Source: Burkholderiales bacterium (GTDB taxonomy: Bacteria; Pseudomonadota; Gammaproteobacteria; Burkholderiales; Burkholderiaceae_C). Taken from it: 43,494 bases of DNA. Shown piece after piece: positions 15,502-23,948 of this stretch. Made by a program: the position numbers and the translations under genes. The DNA lies in the NCBI GenBank assembly GCA_017302495.1, contig JAFLDG010000002.1:1-43494 (forward strand), in the 5' to 3' direction. The first letter of the stretch is position 1. Every line of letters starts with the position of its first letter. The notes below the pieces were generated by a model that saw nothing but the letters and a program-made list of their open reading frames with translations, made no database searches and was not told the DNA's origin.

Positions 15502-17211
15502 TCAGGCCTTGACGAGGTAGTTGCGCATCAGGCCCGAGTCCTCGTGCTCGAGCATGTGGCAGTGATAGAGGAACAGCCCCGGGTAGTCCTCGAAGCGCAG
15601 CAGCACGCGCACGCGCTCGCCGGGCATCACGAGCACGGTGTCCTTCCAGCCTTCGTCGACGAAACCGGCGCCGACCGTGCGGTAGACGTCCGCGAAGCGG
15701 CGCGACACGGCGCGCGACAGCACGCGGAACTGCAGGCCGTGCACGTGCATCGCGTGCGGCATGAGCATGCCCATCATCGAACCGCGGCCCTCGTTGCGGA
15801 ACTCCCAGACTTCCTGCGTGCCGAGCTTCACCGTCTCCTGTTCGCTCGCGCCGAGCATGTCGAAGCTCTGGCCGTTGATGCCCCAGACCATCATCCCCAT
15901 CGTCGGCTCGAAGACCTTGGGGCGCGCGGCGTTTATCGCCGCGCCGGAATCGGCTGGCGCGATCTGCGCCAGCGCTGCCGGCAACTCGCCCGGCCGGGCT
16001 GAACCGGAGTCCATGCGGAAGCGCTGCACCTCGAAGGCCGCACCGTCGGCCAGGCCAACCTGGCCACCCATCATGCCGCCGCCCATCATCCCGCTCATGT
16101 CCATGCCGCCCTCGAAGGCGAGGCTGCGCAGCGCCACTTCGCTGCCCGCCTGACGGCGCCCGAAGTCCGCCCACAGATCGACGCGCTCGGCCGGTGCGAG
16201 CATCACGTAGTCGCGCTGCACGGGCCTGGCGAGCAAGCCGCCATCGCTGCCGATCACGGTCAGCGGGGAGCCGTCGCTCCAGGCCAGCTTGAGCGTGCGC
16301 GTGTTCGCTCCATTGAGCAGGCGCAAGCGGTGCGGGCGGCGCGCGACCTCGCGCACCACCTGGGCGCCGCCGTTGACGAGGATGTGGTCGCCCAGCACGC
16401 CCATCATCGCGGCCATCATCGAGCCCATGCCGCCGCGGCCCATCATGCCGCGTCCCGAGCCGCGGCCCATCATCCCGCCACCCATCATCCCGCCACCCAT
16501 CATCCCGCCACCCATCATCCCGCCACCCATCATCCCGCCACCCATCATCTCGCCGCCCGGCATGCCCGGGCCCGCGCTGTCTCTCCCGGGATAGACGAAC
16601 TGGTTGTCGCTGTCGAACTGGCGGTCCTGGATGACCAGCGGGATGTCCTGCACGCCTGCGGGCAGGCCCAGCGCGGCTTCCTCGTCGTCGCCGACGATGA
16701 ACAGGCCCGCCAGCCCGGCGGCCACCTGTGCGCCGGTGCGGCCGTGCGGGTGCGGGTGGAACCAGTAGCTGCCGGCGCGGTTGCGTACGGTGAACTCGTA
16801 GACGTAGCGCGCGCCCGGCGCGATCGCGAAGCGCGGGTGACCGTCCATGTCGTCGGGCACATGCAGCCCGTGCCAGTGGATGATGGTCGGCTCGGGCAGG
16901 CCGTTGAGCAGTTCGATGCGCACGCGCTGGCCTCGGCGCACGCGGATGAGTGGCCCGAGGTAACTGCCCGGCATCGTCTCGAGCACGCTAGCGTCGCCGC
17001 GCAGCAGGCGGCCACGGTAGCGCCAGACGCGCGTCGGGACGCCGCGCCGGATCGTCACATGGCCGGGTTCGGCGTGCAGTTCAATGTGCACATCGGGCTC
17101 GATCGCCGGCCCGGCGCTCCTGGCGGTGGCGGGCAGGCCCCATGCCGCGCCGGCCACGGCCGCCACGGAGCTCGCTGTCCGCACGAGCAGTTCACGTCGA
17201 TCGATTTTCAT
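15502..17211 (-). CDS. CueO-type multicopper oxidase with Met-rich repeat insert
   Basis: A 569-residue three-domain multicopper oxidase, probably a periplasmic cuprous oxidase. The N-terminus (DRRELLVRTASSV) is a twin-arginine signal. Copper motifs: HWHG 112-115, HPHPHG 152-157, PHAMHVHG 485-492, and HCHMLEH 550-556 with Met562 as probable axial ligand. Between domains 1 and 2, residues 217-270 are almost only Met and Gly (repeated GGGMM), and a second patch lies at 369-384 (GGMDMSGMMGGGMMGG). Escherichia coli CueO has a Met-rich region feeding Cu(I) to the active site, so a similar role is inferred, but the main insert here is at a different position and is built from a DNA tandem repeat. 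It follows the 43-residue membrane protein and precedes the YdjM-like gene. Confidence 0.93.
   Translation of the reverse strand: MKIDRRELLVRTASSVAAVAGAAWGLPATARSAGPAIEPDVHIELHAEPGHVTIRRGVPTRVWRYRGRLLRGDASVLETMPGSYLGPLIRVRRGQRVRIELLNGLPEPTIIHWHGLHVPDDMDGHPRFAIAPGARYVYEFTVRNRAGSYWFHPHPHGRTGAQVAAGLAGLFIVGDDEEAALGLPAGVQDIPLVIQDRQFDSDNQFVYPGRDSAGPGMPGGEMMGGGMMGGGMMGGGMMGGGMMGGGMMGRGSGRGMMGRGGMGSMMAAMMGVLGDHILVNGGAQVVREVARRPHRLRLLNGANTRTLKLAWSDGSPLTVIGSDGGLLARPVQRDYVMLAPAERVDLWADFGRRQAGSEVALRSLAFEGGMDMSGMMGGGMMGGQVGLADGAAFEVQRFRMDSGSARPGELPAALAQIAPADSGAAINAARPKVFEPTMGMMVWGINGQSFDMLGASEQETVKLGTQEVWEFRNEGRGSMMGMLMPHAMHVHGLQFRVLSRAVSRRFADVYRTVGAGFVDEGWKDTVLVMPGERVRVLLRFEDYPGLFLYHCHMLEHEDSGLMRNYLVKA
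16468..16557 (-). repeat. 15-bp tandem repeat coding for GGGMM units
   Basis: Five perfect head-to-tail copies of a 15-base unit (CATCATCCCGCCACC on the plus strand) run from 16468 to 16542, with a sixth imperfect copy to 16557. The unit length is a multiple of three, so gain or loss of copies lengthens or shortens the Met-rich loop of the oxidase without shifting the frame. Confidence 0.95.
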
Positions 17212-17250
17212 TCGCTGCCTCCGTTCAGTATTCGTTTCCGATCAGCGCCG

Positions 17251-17382
17251 TCAGCACCCGAGGCCGCTCATCGTCGTGCCGGCCATCAGCGCCACGCTCG
17301 CTGCAGCGAGCATGACAAGGCCGCCGATGACGGCCAGCACGATGACTGCGATCTTTACAACAGCGGTGTGCGGTTCACTCAT
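17251..17382 (-). CDS. 43-residue single-span membrane protein
   Basis: A tiny reading frame starting MSEPHTAVVK, followed by one long hydrophobic helix (about residues 9-35) and ending MAGTTMSGLGC. Its ATG lies inside the end of the BNR-repeat gene (eight-base overlap, ATGAGTGA), which argues for translational coupling and for it being real. The Met/Cys tail might bind copper. No function is known to me. The next gene is the multicopper oxidase, about 40 bases on. Confidence 0.6.
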   Translation of the reverse strand: MSEPHTAVVKIAVIVLAVIGGLVMLAAASVALMAGTTMSGLGC

Positions 17383-18289
17383 GGGTCGCTCCGTTCCGGG
17401 CAATCGGCTGCCACGTTCGGCCGTCGTCGCGGCTGAGATGCACGTTGCGCTTGAAGCTGGCGATGGCGATCTCGTTGCGCCCCGCCGGGTTTTGCGCGAT
17501 GTAGGCCACCGCATCTTCGCCGAGCGCCGGGATCGCCAGCACCTGCGGCTTTGCGCCGGCCGCGAGCGCCAGGCGTGCCAGCGCGGCTTGGCCCGCGTAG
17601 CTGCTGAACCACAGGTGCGCGCCGCCGAGGTCGAAGGCCACGCCGAGGACCGGTACACCGGCAACGAGACGCTCGAAGCGCTCGCCCGCATCGCGCGAGA
17701 GATAAAGACCGTCGGCCGTACCGACGGCAACGATGCGCGCATCGCCTGGGTGCGCCGCGAGGCATTTGACTTCGCCGCCCAGCCCTTTCGCGGCCGCGCG
17801 CGTCCACCTCAGGCCGTCGTTCTCGGTGCGATACAGACCCGGCTGCGCCATGCGCGAATTGGTGCCGGGGTTGAGCACGTAGACCGCATGGCTTGCGTAG
17901 CCCGCGGCCAGCAGATGAAAGTCCGACTCGCCCTCCAGTCCGAGCTTGCGCCAGGTCTTTCCGCCATCGACGCTCTTGATCAGGCCGAATGGATTGACCA
18001 AACCGGAGCCAGGCGCCGGGTGTCCGCTGCTGTACAAGGCGTCGCGTGTCGCTGCAAAGCCCATGTAGTCGTGGGCGGGGCCGTCGGCCTTGGACCATCG
18101 TCCCTTTCCGTTGGTCTCGAAGATCGCCAGGCCGTGGTGGCTCGGGATCATGAGCCGGCTGCCGTCGGCGCTGAAGGCGAGGCCGTGCACGTGGGTCAAC
18201 GTGACCGCGTCGCCAGCGCTCGCCGCACCGGCGCCGAGCGCCAGCGCCGTCACGAGCGCGAGAAATATCCTTATCGGGTTCGATCGCAT
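17375..18289 (-). CDS. secreted BNR/sialidase-fold repeat protein (glycosylhydrolase-like, copper-island type)
   Basis: A 304-residue secreted protein. A signal peptide covers residues 1-25 (ends GAASAG), and GAGG precedes the ATG. The mature part is a beta-propeller suggested by Asp-box/BNR motifs: SVDGGKTWRKL, SRDAGERFERL and SRDDGRTWQPI. Such proteins are annotated as F510_1955-type glycosylhydrolases, although sialidase catalytic residues are not obvious and no enzyme activity is established. A HVHG near residue 34 and SHHG near residue 50 may bind metal. It is followed by the coupled 43-residue membrane protein and the CueO-type oxidase, a context that suggests periplasmic copper work rather than sugar hydrolysis. 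Confidence 0.82.
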   Translation of the reverse strand: MRSNPIRIFLALVTALALGAGAASAGDAVTLTHVHGLAFSADGSRLMIPSHHGLAIFETNGKGRWSKADGPAHDYMGFAATRDALYSSGHPAPGSGLVNPFGLIKSVDGGKTWRKLGLEGESDFHLLAAGYASHAVYVLNPGTNSRMAQPGLYRTENDGLRWTRAAAKGLGGEVKCLAAHPGDARIVAVGTADGLYLSRDAGERFERLVAGVPVLGVAFDLGGAHLWFSSYAGQAALARLALAAGAKPQVLAIPALGEDAVAYIAQNPAGRNEIAIASFKRNVHLSRDDGRTWQPIARNGATHE

Positions 18290-18353
18290 GAAGACCCTCG
18301 TCGAGTGGTTGAGAAATGCTCGGGGGCCATCGCCCCGGCGTCGCGCCGGCCGC

Positions 18354-18617
18354 TCAACGGCCCGCTTCCTGCACGACATCGGGCGTCTTGCGCGACGCCG
18401 ACACATCGGCCGTCGGCGCGGCATCCGGTGCGCTCGCGGCTTGGCGGCGCATGGTCAGCATCATGGCGATCATCGTCACGGGGCAGATCAGCGCCAGCAG
18501 GATGGGCGCGGATGTCACGATGTAGGCTTGCGCCGCGGGGAAGGCAACGTAGGCAATGGCCAGGACGGCCAGCAGCGCCGCGGCCAGGCTGGCCATTGTC
18601 TTGAGACTGCATTTCAT
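18354..18617 (-). CDS. small two-span membrane protein (DUF2933-like)
   Basis: An 87-residue protein with two hydrophobic helices (about 9-31 and 34-55), the second ending LLALICPVTMIAMMLTMRR. The short Met-rich end of the second helix and the C-P motif resemble the small DUF2933 membrane proteins often found beside copper genes. Here there is an added polar tail of about 30 residues. Its start overlaps the stop of the PII-like gene by four bases (ATGA), so the two are translationally coupled and may interact: a cytoplasmic PII-like trimer could dock on this membrane protein. That partnership is inference. Confidence 0.7.
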   Translation of the reverse strand: MKCSLKTMASLAAALLAVLAIAYVAFPAAQAYIVTSAPILLALICPVTMIAMMLTMRRQAASAPDAAPTADVSASRKTPDVVQEAGR

Positions 18618-19015
18618 GGTTCGTTTCCTTGTGGTTGGGTAGAGCGATCGGATGGAGAGGGCGGCGCCGGTGACGGCTGCTCTGCAGCCGCGATGGGCGC
18701 GCCGGGCGCGGGATGACTCCCGCTGCGCAGGTGCTGGAACGACTCCACCGGCATGACCGCCGCGACGCCGGCACCGGGCACGTCGCAAGCGCTTTCCATC
18801 AGGGCTGCGAGCAGCGCCTCGACGCGGGCGTCCTCGACGAAGAACTCGAGCTTGGTGTGCGCGGTCAGCCAGTCGTTGGAAAAGAAGTTCTTGTACTCGC
18901 CGAACCCCTTCACCCGGCTCAGGGTGACGCCCCCGACTCCCAGCTGGGTCAGCTCGTTCTCCAGCGGCGCCACGCGGTCCGGCCGGACGATGGCGACGAC
19001 GTACTTGTGGGACAT
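18614..19015 (-). CDS. PII-like signalling protein in copper operon (PII-NG type)
   Basis: A 133-residue protein whose first 97 residues follow the GlnB/PII fold: KYVVAIVRPDRVAPLENELT (strand-helix), GVTLSRVKGFGEY (core strand), then KLEFFVEDARVEALLAALM. The T-loop is short (YKNFFSNDWLTAHT) and lacks the Tyr uridylylated in GlnB. The C-terminal 35 residues are a Pro/Ser-rich tail not found in classical PII. A group of PII paralogues, called PII-NG, is known to sit beside heavy-metal RND genes, and this context fits. I chose the start MSHKYVV because a GAGG lies upstream; an alternative ATG lies six codons earlier. Likely it binds a nucleotide or metal-linked ligand and regulates a membrane partner. 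Confidence 0.82.
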   Translation of the reverse strand: MSHKYVVAIVRPDRVAPLENELTQLGVGGVTLSRVKGFGEYKNFFSNDWLTAHTKLEFFVEDARVEALLAALMESACDVPGAGVAAVMPVESFQHLRSGSHPAPGAPIAAAEQPSPAPPSPSDRSTQPQGNEP

Positions 19016-19156
19016 GGCAAACCTCGCGAACATCTTGCCCCGTGGGGGCGGATGAGGGCGCTGGGGGCTCGCGCATAGCCGTGCGCAGGCCGGCACGCCC
19101 ATCCCGAATGCCCGCAGCCGCCTCGATGGGCGCTCAGCGGGCTTCGAAGCGAGAAG

Positions 19157-19597
19157 TCAAATGCGCAAGCAGCAATGCAGGACGGCGTGCGGCGGATCCG
19201 CCATGGACGGCGGATCATCCGTTGCCGCGTCGGCGCGCTGGCTGCGCCCCGACATCACCGGCGCCAGCGGATACAGGCTCACCGGCACCGCCGCCGGCAG
19301 GTCCGGCAGCGGCTTGGCGCCGGCATTCTGCTGGCTGGATTGGCAATGCGCCGCACACAGATTCGGCTGCGCCGGATCCATCGCGCCATGACCGGCGTTC
19401 TCGGAAGCGGGCTCGGCCAACGCCGTGCCGGCCATCATCATTTCGGCACCGGCACCGGCGCCGGCACCGGCGGCCCCGCTCATCGCCGAGCCCGCCGCGC
19501 CACCGCAGGCGTAGGCCGCCACCGCGAACTGGGCAAACAACAACACACCCACCAATAGGCGGGCGATGAAGCGGCTCGAGGCGTGCGGAATCAACAC
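19157..19597 (-). CDS. small Cys/Met-rich secreted protein with C-x2-H-C motif
   Basis: About 146 residues. There is no ATG at the expected place. The frame opens with GTG (19597) or TTG just inside it, giving a good signal peptide (FIARLLVGVLLFAQFAVAAY) ending at Ala30, then Cys31. A Gly/Ala-rich linker leads to EMMMAG, CAAHC (81-85), an LPDLP motif and a terminal HCC. The layout matches the plus-strand protein at 7659-8069, so this is a paralogue. It lies 20 bases after the four-TM protein gene. Probably a periplasmic soft-metal binding protein; its function is unproven. The start codon is uncertain, as no clear ribosome binding site is visible. Confidence 0.65.
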   Translation of the reverse strand: MLIPHASSRFIARLLVGVLLFAQFAVAAYACGGAAGSAMSGAAGAGAGAGAEMMMAGTALAEPASENAGHGAMDPAQPNLCAAHCQSSQQNAGAKPLPDLPAAVPVSLYPLAPVMSGRSQRADAATDDPPSMADPPHAVLHCCLRI

Positions 19598-19617
19598 AGT
19601 AGTTCGTTCGATCGCCG

Positions 19618-20253
19618 TCACGGAAGTTCCGCGGCACGCGGCAAGCTTGGCGCGACGCCTGACCGGCAACCAGGCGCGCGAGCGGTGCGGTCGCCAGCGG
19701 TACGGCTCGCCGTCGTTCTTGAATGTTCCGTCAAGGCATGTTGCGGCCTCCTCGGATGTGCGGTATTCGATGCCATTGGCTGTCGGCGGCGGACGTGAAC
19801 ATAGAGCCGCAGCGTCAGCGTCGGGACGATGAGCCACTGCAGCAGCGGGGCCAGGCCGATGCCCCACAGCGTCGGCATCGCGCCTGCATAGGCCCAGGAA
19901 CCGAGCCGGTAGACGTTGAACCACTCGCTGAACGCCGTGTAGGCCACGCCGCTGATCAGCAGCATCGCCAGCCCGCGCCGGGGCCAGCGGGCCGGCCAGT
20001 CCGTCCCCCGAAGGGCCACAGACACCAACGCAAAGGTCGAGCTGGCGATCAGCACGTCGCCCGCGGTGCAATGCAGGACGGCCCAGGCAATGCGCAGCGG
20101 ATCGGCGTCGCGCCACAAGGTGTACAGCGGCAGTTGCGCGACTTCCCAGCCCAGGTGAAGCGGCAGCGACAGGCCCGCCCAGACGAACAGTGCGGCGGCA
20201 ACGTGCCGAACCGTCGCCGGGTCATCGCGGCTGGGCATCAGTGATCTGCGCAT
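19618..20253 (-). CDS. four-span membrane protein, unknown
   Basis: A 211-residue integral membrane protein. Four hydrophobic helices are seen, at about residues 18-42, 55-80, 93-115 and 128-152, with motifs GWEVAQLPLYTLW, FSEWFNVYRLGSWAY and GIGLAPLLQWLIVP that look conserved. The last 55 residues are basic and low-complexity, without clear structure. It begins 12 bases after the cytochrome c gene and precedes the Cys-rich protein, so it belongs to the copper operon. Trp and acidic residues at helix ends suggest an enzyme or carrier, but I recognise no family with known function. Confidence 0.72.
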   Translation of the reverse strand: MRRSLMPSRDDPATVRHVAAALFVWAGLSLPLHLGWEVAQLPLYTLWRDADPLRIAWAVLHCTAGDVLIASSTFALVSVALRGTDWPARWPRRGLAMLLISGVAYTAFSEWFNVYRLGSWAYAGAMPTLWGIGLAPLLQWLIVPTLTLRLYVHVRRRQPMASNTAHPRRPQHALTEHSRTTASRTAGDRTARAPGCRSGVAPSLPRAAELP

Positions 20254-20265
20254 CGTGGGTTTGCC

Positions 20266-20745
20266 TCAAGGCGCCGATCGCGCCTGCTGGTTGATCTGGT
20301 CGTGTTCGGCGCGAACGTCGGCCGGCCACTGCGACTTGATCCACGACAGCACCGCGACGATCTCCTCGTCGCTGAGCACGCCGTTGTACACCGGCATCGC
20401 GGTCGCGTAGCCCTTGATGCCCGCGACCTTGGCGACGCCGAACTTGGTGATGCGGAACAGCGTCTCGTCGGGGTGATGCCAGGTGTGCCCGCTGGCATCG
20501 TGTGGTGGCGCGGGCAACAGGCCATCGGATCCGCGCTCGCGCCAGTTCGGCTGCCCCTGCAGTTGCTCGCCATGGCAGGCCGCGCAGTGCGCCTGGTAGA
20601 TCGGGTGGCCCAGCACCGGCATGCGGGCGTCGCCCGGCCGCAGCGTGCGGCGGTCGTGCTGCGGCGCAGACTTGCCGAAGACAAACCACGCCAACACAAG
20701 GGCCGCAGCCGGACCGGCCAGTGCAAAGATGGTGCGGCGCTTCAT
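20266..20745 (-). CDS. membrane-anchored monoheme cytochrome c (copy 2)
   Basis: A 159-residue cytochrome c with one N-terminal membrane anchor (residues 5-24), heme site CAACH (54-58), the conserved HTWHH stretch (88-91 region) and Met117 in TAMPVY as likely sixth ligand. It is a close paralogue of the protein at 4281-4766, matching along its whole heme domain. An earlier possible start (MNMNAH) lies 11 codons upstream, next to the cusA stop. I chose MKRRT because a GGAG precedes it and it begins the anchor directly. It sits at the end of the intact cus operon, again linking this cytochrome type with copper genes. Confidence 0.87.
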   Translation of the reverse strand: MKRRTIFALAGPAAALVLAWFVFGKSAPQHDRRTLRPGDARMPVLGHPIYQAHCAACHGEQLQGQPNWRERGSDGLLPAPPHDASGHTWHHPDETLFRITKFGVAKVAGIKGYATAMPVYNGVLSDEEIVAVLSWIKSQWPADVRAEHDQINQQARSAP

Positions 20746-20774
20746 GTTCGAGACTCCGCGGTGTGCATTCATGT

Positions 20775-23700
20775 TCATCGCAGCGCTTCCGCCACCACGG
20801 GCCGGCCGGGTGCTGGTGCCGAGGCTGGCCGGCGCCGCCGCCGCATCAGTAGATACGCCGCCGGAATCACGAACATCGACAGCAGCGGTGCGCTGACCAT
20901 GCCGCCGATCATCGGCGCGGCGATGCGCTGCATCACCTCGCTGCCGGTGCCGCTGCCCCAGAACAGCGGCAGCAGCCCGGCGATGATCACGGCCACGGTC
21001 ATCGCCTTCGGCCGCACCCGTTGCACCGCGCCTTCGCGGATGGCGTCCAGCAGGTCGGCATCGCTGTCGCGGCCGGCCTCGAGCCGCGCGTTCCAGGCCT
21101 GCTTCAGGTACAGCAGCATGATCACGCCGAACTCTGCCGCCACGCCGGCCAGCGCGATGAAGCCCACCGCGCTGGCCACCGACAGGTTGTGGCCCAAGGC
21201 CCACAGCAGCCACACGCCGCCGACCAGCGCGAAGGGCAGCGTGGTCATGATCAGCAGCGCCTCGTCGAAGCGCCGGAAGGCCAGGTACAGCAGCACGAAG
21301 ATGATCAGCAGCGTGAAGGGCACCACCAGCTGCAGCTTGGCGGCGGCGCGCTCCAGAAACTCGAACTGCCCCGACCAGCTCACCGAATAAGCCGGCGGCA
21401 GCTGCACCTGTTCTGCCACCGCGCGCTGCATGTCGAGCACCGTGCCGCGCAGGTCGCGGCCGCGGATATCGACATAGACGAAGCCGGCCAGGCGCGCGTT
21501 CTCGCTGCGCAGCATCGGCGGGCCGTCGGCGATGCGCAGCTCGGCCACGTCGCCCAGCACCAGCCGCTGGCCGCGTGGCGTGACGATGGGCAGCGCGCGC
21601 AGCTTGGCCAGCGAGTCGCGCAGCTCGCGCGGGTAGCGCAGGTTGATCGGGTAGCGCTGCAGCCCTTCGACCGTTTCGCCGATGTTCATGCCGCCCACCG
21701 CGCCGGCCACCACCTCCTGCACGTCGGCGATGTTCAGGCCGTAGCGCGCGGCGGCGTCGCGGCGGATGTCGACGTCGATGTAGCGCCCGCCGGTCAGCCG
21801 CTCGGCCAATGCGCTGGTCACGCCGGGCACGTTTTTCACCGCGGCTTCGATCTGGCCGGTGAGCCGGTCGATGGTGGCCAGATCGGGGCCCGCCACCTTC
21901 ACACCCACCGGGCTCTTGATGCCTGTGGCCAGCATGTCGATGCGGTTGCGGATCGGCGGCACCCAGATGTTGCTCAAGCCCGGCACGCGCACGATGCGGT
22001 CCAGCTCTTCGACAAGCTGGTCCGGTGTCATGCCGGCGCGCCACTGCTTACGCGGCTTGAACTGGATCGTGGTCTCGAACATCTCCAGCGGCGCCGGGTC
22101 AGTGGCGGTCTCGGCGCGCCCGGCCTTGCCGTACACACTCTGCACTTCCGGCAAGGTTTTGATCAGCCGGTCGGTCTGCTGCAGCAGCTCGCTGGCCTTG
22201 CCGGCCGACAGCCCCGGCAGCGCGGTCGGCATGTACAGCAGGTCGCCTTCGTCCAGCGGCGGCATGAACTCGCTGCCCAGGTGCTGCAGCGGCCACAGGC
22301 TCACGGCCAGCAGCAGCACGGCCACGGCCAGCGTCAGCTTCGGCACCTTCAGCACCGCATCCAGCAGCGGCCGGTACAGCGCGATCAGCGCGCGGTTCAG
22401 CGGGTTGGCGGTCTCGCTCGGGATGCGCCCGCGGATCAGGTAACCCATCAGCACCGGCACCAGGGTGATGGCCAGCCCGGCCGCCGCCGCCATGGCATAG
22501 GTCTTGGTGAAGGCCAGCGGCGAGAACAGCCGCCCTTCCTGCGCCTCGAGCGTGAACACCGGGATGAAGCTCAGCGTGATGATCAGCAGCGAGAAGAACA
22601 GCGCCGGCCCGACCTCGACCGCCGCGTCGCCGATCACGCGCCAGCGCGCTTCGCCTTCGAGCTTGTCGCCGGGATGTTCGTGCGCCCAGCGCTCCAGGTG
22701 CTTGTGCGCGTTTTCGATCATCACGATCGCCGCATCGACCATCGCGCCGACGGCGATGGCGATACCGCCCAGCGACATCACGTTGGCGTTGATGCCCTGC
22801 TGCTGCATGACGATGAAGGCCGCCAGCACGCCCAGCGGCAGCGAGACGATGGCGACGAAGGCGCTGCGCAGGTGGAACAAGAAGGCCAGGCACACCAGCG
22901 CGACGACGATGAACTCTTCGACCAGCTTGGTGCCCAGGTTGTGCACCGCGCGTTCGATCAGGTTCGAGCGGTCGTACACCGGCACGATCTCGACGCCCGC
23001 GGGCAGGCCGCGCTGTAGCTCGGCCAGCTTGGCCTCGACCGCGGCGATGGTCTGCAGCGCGTTCTTGCCCGAGCGCATGACGATCACGCCGCCGGCGGCC
23101 TCGCCCTCGCCGTCGAGCTCGCCGATGCCGCGGCGCATCTCCGGGCCCAGCTGCACCCGCGCCACATCGCCCAGGCGCACCGAGACGCCGGCATCGGTGG
23201 TCATCAGCGGGATGGCGCGGAAGTCGTCCAGCGTCTTCAGGTAGCCGCTGGCGCGCAGCGCGTATTCGGCCTCGCCGACCTCGATCACCGAGCCGCCGGC
23301 TTCCTGGTTGGCGCGCGCCACCGCATCGCTGACCATCATCTGCGAAATGCGGTAGGCCGCCAGCTTGTCCGGGTCGAGCACGATCTGGTACTGCCGCACC
23401 ATGCCGCCGACGCTGGCGACTTCGGCCACGTCGGGCACGGTCTTCAGCTCGAAGCGCAGGAACCAGTCCTGCAGCGCGCGCAGTTGCGCCAGGTCGTTTT
23501 TCCCGCTGCGGTCGACCAGCGCGTACTGGTAGATCCAGCCGACGCCGGTGGCGTCCGGGCCGATCGACGATTTCGCGCCGGCGGGCAGGCGCGACTGCAC
23601 CTGGTTCAGGTATTCGAGCACGCGCGAGCGCGCCCAGTACAGGTCCACGCCGTCGTCGAAGATGACATAGACGAAGCTGTCGCCGAACATCGAGAAGCCG

Positions 23701-23948
23701 CGCACCGCCTTCGCGCCCGGAACCGACAGCATCGTCGTCGTCAGCGGGTAGGTGACCTGGTTCTCGACGATCTGCGGCGCCTGCCCCGGCCAGGTCGTGC
23801 GGATGATCACCTGCGTGTCCGACAGATCCGGCAGCGCGTCCAGCGGCGTGCGCAGTAGGGCCACGACACCCCAGGCCGTGACCAGAACGCTGGCCAGCAG
23901 CACGAGGAAGCGGTTGGCAAGGCTCCAGCGGATCAGTTGCGCGATCAT
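20775..23948 (-). CDS. cusA: Cu(I)/Ag(I) efflux RND pump CusA
   Basis: A 1057-residue inner-membrane pump. It shows the family start ([16 protein letters not shown]), the [14 protein letters not shown] and VENQVTYPL motifs, and the Cu/Ag-type TM4 motif [20 protein letters not shown], with Asp405 and Glu412 as proton-relay residues. Full length and all periplasmic subdomains are present. It drives proton-coupled export of periplasmic or cytoplasmic Cu(I)/Ag(I) through CusB and CusC. Its start overlaps the cusB stop by four bases (23945-23948), so the operon is tightly coupled. It serves as the reference for the deleted copy at 27520-29992. Confidence 0.95.
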   Translation of the reverse strand: MIAQLIRWSLANRFLVLLASVLVTAWGVVALLRTPLDALPDLSDTQVIIRTTWPGQAPQIVENQVTYPLTTTMLSVPGAKAVRGFSMFGDSFVYVIFDDGVDLYWARSRVLEYLNQVQSRLPAGAKSSIGPDATGVGWIYQYALVDRSGKNDLAQLRALQDWFLRFELKTVPDVAEVASVGGMVRQYQIVLDPDKLAAYRISQMMVSDAVARANQEAGGSVIEVGEAEYALRASGYLKTLDDFRAIPLMTTDAGVSVRLGDVARVQLGPEMRRGIGELDGEGEAAGGVIVMRSGKNALQTIAAVEAKLAELQRGLPAGVEIVPVYDRSNLIERAVHNLGTKLVEEFIVVALVCLAFLFHLRSAFVAIVSLPLGVLAAFIVMQQQGINANVMSLGGIAIAVGAMVDAAIVMIENAHKHLERWAHEHPGDKLEGEARWRVIGDAAVEVGPALFFSLLIITLSFIPVFTLEAQEGRLFSPLAFTKTYAMAAAAGLAITLVPVLMGYLIRGRIPSETANPLNRALIALYRPLLDAVLKVPKLTLAVAVLLLAVSLWPLQHLGSEFMPPLDEGDLLYMPTALPGLSAGKASELLQQTDRLIKTLPEVQSVYGKAGRAETATDPAPLEMFETTIQFKPRKQWRAGMTPDQLVEELDRIVRVPGLSNIWVPPIRNRIDMLATGIKSPVGVKVAGPDLATIDRLTGQIEAAVKNVPGVTSALAERLTGGRYIDVDIRRDAAARYGLNIADVQEVVAGAVGGMNIGETVEGLQRYPINLRYPRELRDSLAKLRALPIVTPRGQRLVLGDVAELRIADGPPMLRSENARLAGFVYVDIRGRDLRGTVLDMQRAVAEQVQLPPAYSVSWSGQFEFLERAAAKLQLVVPFTLLIIFVLLYLAFRRFDEALLIMTTLPFALVGGVWLLWALGHNLSVASAVGFIALAGVAAEFGVIMLLYLKQAWNARLEAGRDSDADLLDAIREGAVQRVRPKAMTVAVIIAGLLPLFWGSGTGSEVMQRIAAPMIGGMVSAPLLSMFVIPAAYLLMRRRRRPASAPAPGRPVVAEALR

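Noticed and set aside
19110..19150. Possible stem GCCCGC/GCGGGC with an adjacent GCTTCGAAGC palindrome between the Cys-rich and PII-like genes
   Set aside because: The large imperfect loop and lack of a T-run make it too weak to call a terminator in DNA this GC-rich.
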